From assembly GCA_965662575.1 (NCBI GenBank), contig CBFIHN010000048.1, positions 1 to 11,206 of the forward strand: a stretch of DNA of 11,206 bases. Reading direction: 5' to 3'. This DNA is from CBFIHN01 sp965662575 (lineage in GTDB: Bacteria; Pseudomonadota; Gammaproteobacteria; Francisellales; CACEW01). The notes beneath the pieces were generated by a model. The model had not been told where the DNA came from. It worked only from the letters and a program-made list of their open reading frames with translations, and did no database searches. Both the position numbers and the translations under genes were made by a program. Every line of letters starts with the position of its first letter. Within the stretch, counting starts at the first letter, position 1. Shown one piece after another: positions 7,205 through 11,206 of the stretch.

Positions 7205-7645
7205 TCAATAAGGATTGGGGAAGTTGAGTATGGTCAGTAATTTGCGCTCCAGCGCTTCCATGATGTCGGCATCGACGTCATGGATATGATCATAGCCGAG
7301 CAAGTGTAAACAGCCATGAATCACCATGTGAGCCCAGTGTGCCTCCTGCTTTTTATGTTGCGCCCTGGCCTCATCATTGACTACTTGATTGCAGATGACA
7401 ATATCACCTAGTAGCGTTAAGCCAAGTTCATCAGGGAAATCACTGGGAAACGACAATACATTCGTTGGCGTATCTTTTTGACGATAGGTTTTATTCAATT
7501 GTTGGATTTCATCCATCTCAACTAAGCGAATCGTCACTTCGCTTTGTGGGTGATCTTGCAGCGCCAGTTGTGCCCAGGATTCTAGCTGCTGCACATTGGG
7601 ATGATCAATCTTGCAGGCAATTTGGATATTAATCTTGGCTCTCAT
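7205..7645 (-). CDS. ybeY: Endoribonuclease YbeY (16S rRNA 3'-end maturation)
   Basis: YbeY is a zinc-dependent endoribonuclease acting in 16S rRNA 3' processing and late 70S ribosome quality control, in the cytoplasm. The zinc site H-x3-H-x5-H is intact as H-G-C-L-H-L-L-G-Y-D-H (His110, His114, His120 of 146 residues). The family stretch Y-R-Q-K-D-T-P-T-N-V-L-S-F lies just upstream in the protein. The length fits the family (about 150). I chose the ATG at 7645, which has GAGG a few bases upstream, over the in-frame TTG at 7657. That start overlaps the end of phoH by 17 nt, indicating translational coupling. The ybeZ-ybeY pair is widespread in Gammaproteobacteria, but corC and lnt, which often follow, are absent here and tRNA-Ser comes next. 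Confidence in identity is very high. Confidence 0.96.
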   Translation of the reverse strand: MRAKINIQIACKIDHPNVQQLESWAQLALQDHPQSEVTIRLVEMDEIQQLNKTYRQKDTPTNVLSFPSDFPDELGLTLLGDIVICNQVVNDEARAQHKKQEAHWAHMVIHGCLHLLGYDHIHDVDADIMEALERKLLTILNFPNPY

Positions 7646-8609
7646 AAGCCTCAACAACGCGCTGAACTAGTGGATGACGGACAACGTCACCACTGTCAAA
7701 AAAGGTAAAACTAATGTCTTTAACATTTTCTAATACATGGATCGCATCGCGCAAACCTGAGTGTTTACCTTTGGGTAAATCAACTTGTGTAATATCGCCG
7801 GTTACAACAACCTTAGAATTAAACCCAATGCGTGTGAGAAACATTTTCATTTGCTCGCGTGTTGTGTTTTGGCTTTCATCAAGAATAATAAAGGCATCAT
7901 TTAAACTGCGACCACGCATAAATGCTAGCGGGGCGACTTCTATCGTATGTTGCTCAATCAACTTGGTTGCGCGTTCAAGCCCCATGAGCTCATACAATGC
8001 ATCATACATTGGCCGTAGATACGGGTCGACTTTTTGTGCGAGGTCACCGGGTAAAAACCCCAAGTTTTCACCCGCTTCCACTGCCGGACGGACTAAAATA
8101 ATCCTTTTAACATGATCTGCTTCTAAGGCAGACACTGCACAAGCAACAGCCAGGTAGGTTTTGCCGGTCCCGGCTGGTCCGATGCCAAAATTAATATCAC
8201 TTTTTTGGACACGCTTAAGATATCGTTGTTGGTTTAACCCGCGAGGTGTTACTTGTGCGCAGGGTGTTTTGAGTGTGACCATTTTATCAGGATCAATTTG
8301 CGCCTCTTCTTTTTTTATGCGATTGCTTAAGGTCTGCAACGCCAAATTAATCGTGCGTAACGAAGGGGGATTATCTAGGGCATTTGCATAGAGTGATTGG
8401 ATAAGCTCACCGGCGTGTTTAACGGCCAAAGCTGGGCCAGTGATTTTAAAATGATGCCCACGATGTGCAATTTCAACGGCTAGCGCCCGTTCGATTTGTC
8501 GTAAATGTTCATCAAGTTGGCCACATAGGTTGTTTAGTTGTTCGTTGTTTTCTGGGGTAAGTAGAAAGTGAGCGCTGCGCAAAATAATCATCATTGAGTT
8601 TGATAACAT
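7629..8609 (-). CDS. ybeZ: PhoH-like ATPase YbeZ, partner of YbeY
   Basis: This is a P-loop NTPase of the PhoH family, a cytoplasmic protein with predicted RNA-helicase-like function that works with YbeY in rRNA maturation. With the start at 8609 (326 residues), Walker A is G-P-A-G-T-G-K-T at residues 144-151. The R-G-R-S-L-N-D-A-F-I-I-L-D-E-S-Q-N stretch with Walker B ends near 248, and G-D-I-T-Q-V-D-L-P is at 271-279. An N-terminal region typical of YbeZ (N-N-L-C-G...F-K-I-T-G) precedes these. Start choice is weakly supported: TTG at 8639 extends the frame, and ATGs at 8594 and 8591 are also possible. None has a clear ribosome site, but all lie ahead of the conserved N-terminal region. The stop overlaps ybeY by 17 nt. 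No miaB is found upstream; an insertion-sequence relic fills that space. Confidence 0.94.
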   Translation of the reverse strand: MLSNSMMIILRSAHFLLTPENNEQLNNLCGQLDEHLRQIERALAVEIAHRGHHFKITGPALAVKHAGELIQSLYANALDNPPSLRTINLALQTLSNRIKKEEAQIDPDKMVTLKTPCAQVTPRGLNQQRYLKRVQKSDINFGIGPAGTGKTYLAVACAVSALEADHVKRIILVRPAVEAGENLGFLPGDLAQKVDPYLRPMYDALYELMGLERATKLIEQHTIEVAPLAFMRGRSLNDAFIILDESQNTTREQMKMFLTRIGFNSKVVVTGDITQVDLPKGKHSGLRDAIHVLENVKDISFTFFDSGDVVRHPLVQRVVEAYESQD

Positions 8610-8665
8610 GATAATCGCATTGATGTTTTGTCGAATCAAGCGTTATAGCACTGGTGTGTAGAGAG

Positions 8666-8860
8666 TAAGTAAACTGTCCTAAGTAGTAGTACGCGATCTG
8701 TCCGGATTAGACTAGCCTTATTTTTAGGCTAATGATGATACGAACAGAATCACTACGAGACACAAAGATTATGAGATTTGAAGAAGTTTACAGGGACAGG
8801 GAATCAGGGCGTTTAAATCAAAGCCAGGTCGCTTGCTACTAAACTGGACAAGTTAACTTA
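8666..8860 (+). mobile_element. Insertion-sequence relic (internally deleted, ISNCY-like)
   Basis: The left end at 8666-8689 (TAAGT, AACT, GTCC, TAGTAG in order) reappears in the same order when 8836-8860 is read on the minus strand, with a few mismatches and one indel. These are degenerate terminal inverted repeats about 24-25 bp long, bounding 195 bases. Inside is the start of a transposase frame that runs straight into the right repeat, so nearly all of the transposase is deleted. The hairpin TAGCCT / AGGCTA (8713-8731) lies in the presumed leader. No target-site duplication is evident. Confidence 0.6.
8771..8842 (+). pseudogene. Remnant of an ISNCY-family transposase N-terminus
   Basis: From ATG 8771 the frame reads M-R-F-E-E-V-Y-R-D-R-E-S-G-R-L-N-Q-S-Q-V, then a stop at 8840-8842. 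This closely matches, from memory, the start of ISNCY-type transposases (M-R-F-E-E-V-Y...R-R-L-T-Q-E-E-A-A-x-L-L-G), whose helix-turn-helix would continue after it. Here the frame meets the right inverted repeat after about 21 codons. It is not functional. Confidence 0.6.
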
Positions 8861-8884
8861 TTGCTAACATGATAAAAGAGATAG

Positions 8885-8904
8885 ATTCCCGCTTGCGCGG
8901 GAAT
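8885..8904. repeat. dRS3-like palindrome ATTCCC-N8-GGGAAT; possible sodB terminator
   Basis: ATTCCC (8885-8890) and GGGAAT (8899-8904) enclose GCTTGCGC, whose outer bases also pair. The format equals the ATTCCC-N8-GGGAAT dispersed repeat known as dRS3 in Neisseria, with similar units in many proteobacteria. Read on the minus strand, the hairpin lies 22 bases past the sodB stop and is followed by CTATCTCTTTT, so it may also end sodB transcription. Confidence 0.65.
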
Positions 8905-8926
8905 AACATCATTGCTCCGTGGGCTG

Positions 8927-9505
8927 TTATGCAAGATTCTGAGAAACAAACTCCCAGTTAACCAATGCCCAGAAAGCTTCAATGTATTTTGGGCGGGCAT
9001 TGCGATAATCAATATAGTAAGCATGTTCCCAGACATCAATGGTTAATAATGCCTGTTGACCGTGAGCCATGGGGGTGTCGGCGTCATCGGTATTCATGAT
9101 AGCCAGTGTGTTATCATCATTTTTAATCAGCCAAGTCCAGCCAGAACCAAAATTTGTTGCTGCTGATTGGCTAAATTTCTCTTTGAATTCAGCGAAAGAA
9201 CCAAAGCTTTGTTGAATGCGATCTGCTAAAGCCCCAGCCGGTTCACCGCCGCCATTTGGGCTTAAACAGTGCCAATAGAAAGTGTGGTTCCAGATTTGAG
9301 CGGCATTGTTAAATAGGCCCCCTTGTTCTGATTGAATGATATCTTCCAAGGATTGATCGGCTAATGGCGTGTCCTTTGTCAGCTTGTTTAGGTTGTTAAC
9401 ATAGGCTTGATGATGCTTGCCGTAATGATAGGAAAGTGTCTCAGCAGACAGGTAAGGTTCGAGTGCATGATCAGCATAGGGTAATGCAGGTAGTTCAAAT
9501 GGCAT
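8927..9505 (-). CDS. sodB: Superoxide dismutase, iron type
   Basis: It converts superoxide to hydrogen peroxide and oxygen; in bacteria of this kind it is normally cytoplasmic. The 192 residues align with E. coli SodB without numbering shifts at the metal site: His27, His74, Asp157 and His161, the last two in D-V-W-E-H-A-Y-Y. Gln70 in A-A-Q-I-W-N-H and the G-G-G-E-P motif favour iron over manganese. There is no signal peptide. AGAGAG lies just upstream of the ATG as ribosome site. The gene is divergent from grxD across 77 bases, so the two may share regulatory sequence; both products concern iron and oxidative stress. The palindrome at 8885-8904 lies just downstream. Identity is certain. Confidence 0.98.
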   Translation of the reverse strand: MPFELPALPYADHALEPYLSAETLSYHYGKHHQAYVNNLNKLTKDTPLADQSLEDIIQSEQGGLFNNAAQIWNHTFYWHCLSPNGGGEPAGALADRIQQSFGSFAEFKEKFSQSAATNFGSGWTWLIKNDDNTLAIMNTDDADTPMAHGQQALLTIDVWEHAYYIDYRNARPKYIEAFWALVNWEFVSQNLA

Positions 9506-9542
9506 GGTTTCTCTCTAGAATAATTAAAAAATGGGTGGCGCT

Positions 9543-9552
9543 ATGATATCAT
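9543..9552. promoter_or_regulatory. ATGATATCAT palindrome between divergent sodB and grxD
   Basis: A perfect 10-bp palindrome lies in the 77-base shared regulatory gap, 31-40 bases before the grxD start. It could be an operator for both genes. It is short enough to arise by chance in AT-rich sequence and does not match a full Fur or IscR site that I recognise. Confidence 0.2.
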
Positions 9553-9582
9553 TGCTAAAATTAGTGTAAAGAGGTGTTGTCG

Positions 9583-9942
9583 ATGTCAACAGAAAATCAA
9601 GCCATAGCGCAGCAAACTGCTCAAACAACAGAAAAAATTAAACAACAAATTGCAGAACATCCCATTTTGCTTTACATGAAAGGGACGCCACAGTTCCCTC
9701 AATGTGGTTTTTCTTCACAAGTCGTTCAGATATTGAATGGCTATGGTCAAACTTATTCTTTTGTTAATGTCTTAGAAAATCCAGACATCCGTGCAGTTTT
9801 GCCGCAAGTGGCTAATTGGCCAACCTTCCCTCAGCTTTACATTCAAGGTGAGTTAATTGGTGGTTGTGATATTGTTTGTGAAATGCATGAAGAAGGTGAA
9901 TTGCAGCCCTTGATTGACCGTGTGTCAGATTCGGAAGTCTAG
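9583..9942 (+). CDS. grxD: Monothiol glutaredoxin (CGFS type), Grx4 family
   Basis: CGFS monothiol glutaredoxins bind a [2Fe-2S] cluster with glutathione, often with BolA, and deliver Fe-S clusters in the cytoplasm. The protein has 119 residues (family about 105-115). Motifs: Lys33 in Y-M-K-G-T-P, the active site C-G-F-S at 41-44, the cis-proline region W-P-T-F-P-Q around residue 83, and G-G-C-D at 93-96. The ATG at 9583 is preceded by AAGAGG (9569-9574) at good spacing. An in-frame GTG at 9574 overlaps that ribosome site and is unlikely. The gene is divergent from sodB, and nadM follows on the same strand 55 bases later. Identity is very secure. Confidence 0.97.
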   Translation: MSTENQAIAQQTAQTTEKIKQQIAEHPILLYMKGTPQFPQCGFSSQVVQILNGYGQTYSFVNVLENPDIRAVLPQVANWPTFPQLYIQGELIGGCDIVCEMHEEGELQPLIDRVSDSEV

Positions 9943-9997
9943 GCTCAGTCATGTGCCGACAACACAATAAAATCAGTCATCTTTTTTTATATTACTC

Positions 9998-11020
9998 ATG
10001 AGATTTGGCGTATTTATTGGTCGATTCCAGCCATTTCATCACGGGCATTTGCATGTGATCGAATCAGCTTTTGCTCACTGTGAGCAGTTGGTGCTTGTTA
10101 TCGGCTCTGCCTTTCGTGCGCGCACGGTTAAAAACCCATTCTCTTATGCTGAACGTAAACAGTTAATTAGGCAAAACCTCATCGCCTATGACGCCGTGCA
10201 AGGAACAGACTTTGCTGGACATATTCACTTTATTGCAAGTGAAGACGTGTTTTATGATGAGCAATCTTGGTGTGGGGCAATTCGCAGACAAGTCGACGCA
10301 ATTGCGCAGCAGCATCCCATTACGCTCTTCGGACACGATAAAGATGACTCAACCTATTATCTTTCGCGTTTCTCACCTTGGAATTATATGGCAGTGGATA
10401 ATTTTCAGCAGGTAAATGCCACGCCAATTCGTGAACAATATTTATTAGATCAATCGCATTCACAACAGTTTTTGTCAAAGACAACCACAGACTTTCTTGA
10501 AAACTTTGCACAAAGTCCGGCATATCAACGTTTACAAAATGAAACAGCCTTTTTACTCGATTACAAACGACAATGGTTGCAATCGCCATATCCGCCAATA
10601 TTTGTCACTGTTGATAGTCTTGTCACTTGTCAGCAGCATATACTGTTTGTTCAAAGGAAGTTTTGCCCAGGTCAAGGTCTATGGGCCTTGCCAGGTGGTT
10701 TTATTGCAGCCAATGAATCGCTTGAGGCCAGTACACTGCGCGAATTGCGAGAAGAAACTGCCATCGATCTAAGTGATGAGAGTCTGCGCCAAGCAATCAA
10801 GCAACACAAGGTGTTTGATTATCCTGAGCGTTCGCAAATTGGTCGCGTGATCACGCATGTTACTTGGTTCGATGTGCCAAGTAAGCGACTACCTGAGGTG
10901 GTAGCAGGTGATGATGCCGCCAATGCCATTTGGATACCATTCAATCAGTTGACTGACTATAAAGACCAGTTGCACGATGATCATTATCAGATTATCTGTC
11001 ATCTTGAGATGATTCATTAA
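9998..11020 (+). CDS. nadM: Bifunctional NMN adenylyltransferase / Nudix hydrolase
   Basis: This fusion has an archaeal-type NMN adenylyltransferase (NMN + ATP to NAD + PPi) and a Nudix domain, which in characterised fusions (Synechocystis, Francisella) is an ADP-ribose pyrophosphatase. Residues 1-180: G-R-F-Q-P-F-H-H-G-H nucleotide-binding motif (residues 8-17) and N-A-T-P-I-R (140-145), the counterpart of the S/T-x-x-R signature. Residues 200-340: the Nudix box begins at Gly234, with Glu240 and the R-E-x-x-E-E core at 248-253. Ala255 stands where the consensus has Gly. The length of 340 fits the known fusions (about 340). The start is fixed by the family N-terminus, although no strong ribosome site is visible. 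It is 55 bases after grxD. The nadV gene, a frequent partner in nicotinamide salvage, is not seen before the window ends. Confidence 0.95.
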   Translation: MRFGVFIGRFQPFHHGHLHVIESAFAHCEQLVLVIGSAFRARTVKNPFSYAERKQLIRQNLIAYDAVQGTDFAGHIHFIASEDVFYDEQSWCGAIRRQVDAIAQQHPITLFGHDKDDSTYYLSRFSPWNYMAVDNFQQVNATPIREQYLLDQSHSQQFLSKTTTDFLENFAQSPAYQRLQNETAFLLDYKRQWLQSPYPPIFVTVDSLVTCQQHILFVQRKFCPGQGLWALPGGFIAANESLEASTLRELREETAIDLSDESLRQAIKQHKVFDYPERSQIGRVITHVTWFDVPSKRLPEVVAGDDAANAIWIPFNQLTDYKDQLHDDHYQIICHLEMIH

Positions 11021-11206
11021 TATCTAATTTAATCCTAAGGTAATTGCTTTTTAGTGTATTTGGCCTAAAACTATCCATTAGGTCAATGTAAGGCCGTCCC
11101 ACTCGATAGGGAAATCTGGGGATAGGGGCTGTTGTTAGCTAATGTCTAGCGGCACTAAGTCGTTAAAAAATGGAGAGCTGCTCATTGAGGCGGTATAAAC
11201 TCAGAT
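11021..11206. other. Unassigned 3' edge of the window
   Basis: After nadM I see no hairpin with a T run and no recognised gene. An ATG at 11170 opens a + frame that remains open to the edge (12 codons), without a ribosome site. On the minus strand a frame enters at 11204 and stops at 11163-11165. Either could be the edge of a neighbouring gene, but nothing supports a call. Confidence 0.3.

Noticed and set aside
7646..7657. TTG 7657 as the start of ybeY
   Set aside because: The ATG at 7645 matches family length and has GAGG upstream; the extra four residues fit nothing conserved.
8610..8639. TTG 8639 as the start of ybeZ
   Set aside because: It is a rare start without a ribosome site, and the added residues precede the conserved N-terminal region. 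The ATG at 8609 is preferred, though also weakly supported.
8713..8731. TAGCCT / AGGCTA hairpin as a rho-independent terminator
   Set aside because: The stem is only six AT/GC-mixed pairs, there is no T run after it on either strand, and it sits inside the IS relic with no gene ending at it.
9574..9582. GTG 9574 as the start of grxD
   Set aside because: It lies within or next to the AAGAGG ribosome site that properly serves the ATG at 9583.
11142..11198. An 18-codon frame (M-S-S-G-T-K...) at the right edge
   Set aside because: It has no ribosome site and no recognisable motif, and it is too short to separate from chance.
11021..11206. A riboswitch linked to NAD metabolism after nadM
   Set aside because: I could not fit the sequence to any NAD- or NMN-sensing class, and no downstream gene is visible to regulate.
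1..11206. CRISPR array or restriction/anti-phage defence genes
   Set aside because: There are no regularly spaced direct repeats and no nuclease, methylase or defence motifs. The only tandem repeat is the two-copy 24-bp unit in the RHS tip.

Overview
The window reads as chromosomal DNA of a gammaproteobacterium with moderate-to-low GC. The ybeZ(phoH)-ybeY pair, iron-type sodB divergent from a CGFS monothiol glutaredoxin, and a NadM-Nudix fusion suggest a host-associated lineage of the Legionellales/Coxiellaceae/Francisella kind. That placement is inferred from gene content, not from a marker phylogeny.

Positions 1-6584 hold an accessory block of exported surface or effector proteins, all on the + strand: the 3' part of an RHS gene cut by the window edge, a second complete RHS gene with a Sec signal peptide, and a large lipoprotein with a beta-propeller. 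Both RHS proteins share the same core end (A-Y-A-x-G-N-P-I...D-P-S/T-G-H), then the same kind of Gly/Ala-rich hydrophobic segment, then unrelated C-terminal tips. The first tip carries a His-Gly / Cys pair in a context typical of clan CD (caspase/C80-like) peptidases, and that Cys is the only one in the visible 390 residues. The second RHS protein has no cysteine at all. The lipoprotein has exactly one lipobox Cys plus four closely spaced Cys pairs. No small immunity-type gene follows either RHS gene, so the block looks more like a host-directed or surface system than an interbacterial toxin/immunity pair.

Positions 6585-7060 contain no gene but are full of secondary structure: a likely terminator for the block, a long bulged inverted repeat, and a GC-rich cluster of three hairpins resembling a non-autonomous IS200/IS605- or REP-type element. 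A palindromic ATTCC-type repeat follows.

Positions 7061-9942 and onward are housekeeping. On the minus strand lie tRNA-Ser(TGA), ybeY and phoH/ybeZ (overlapping by 17 nt), and sodB. Between phoH and sodB sits a roughly 200-bp relic of an insertion sequence with degenerate inverted ends and the first ~21 codons of an ISNCY-like transposase, followed by an ATTCCC-type palindrome that may end sodB transcription. grxD is divergent from sodB, and nadM-Nudix follows grxD on the + strand, giving iron/oxidative-stress and NAD-salvage functions side by side. The last ~190 bases hold nothing identifiable apart from a possible open reading frame start at the edge.
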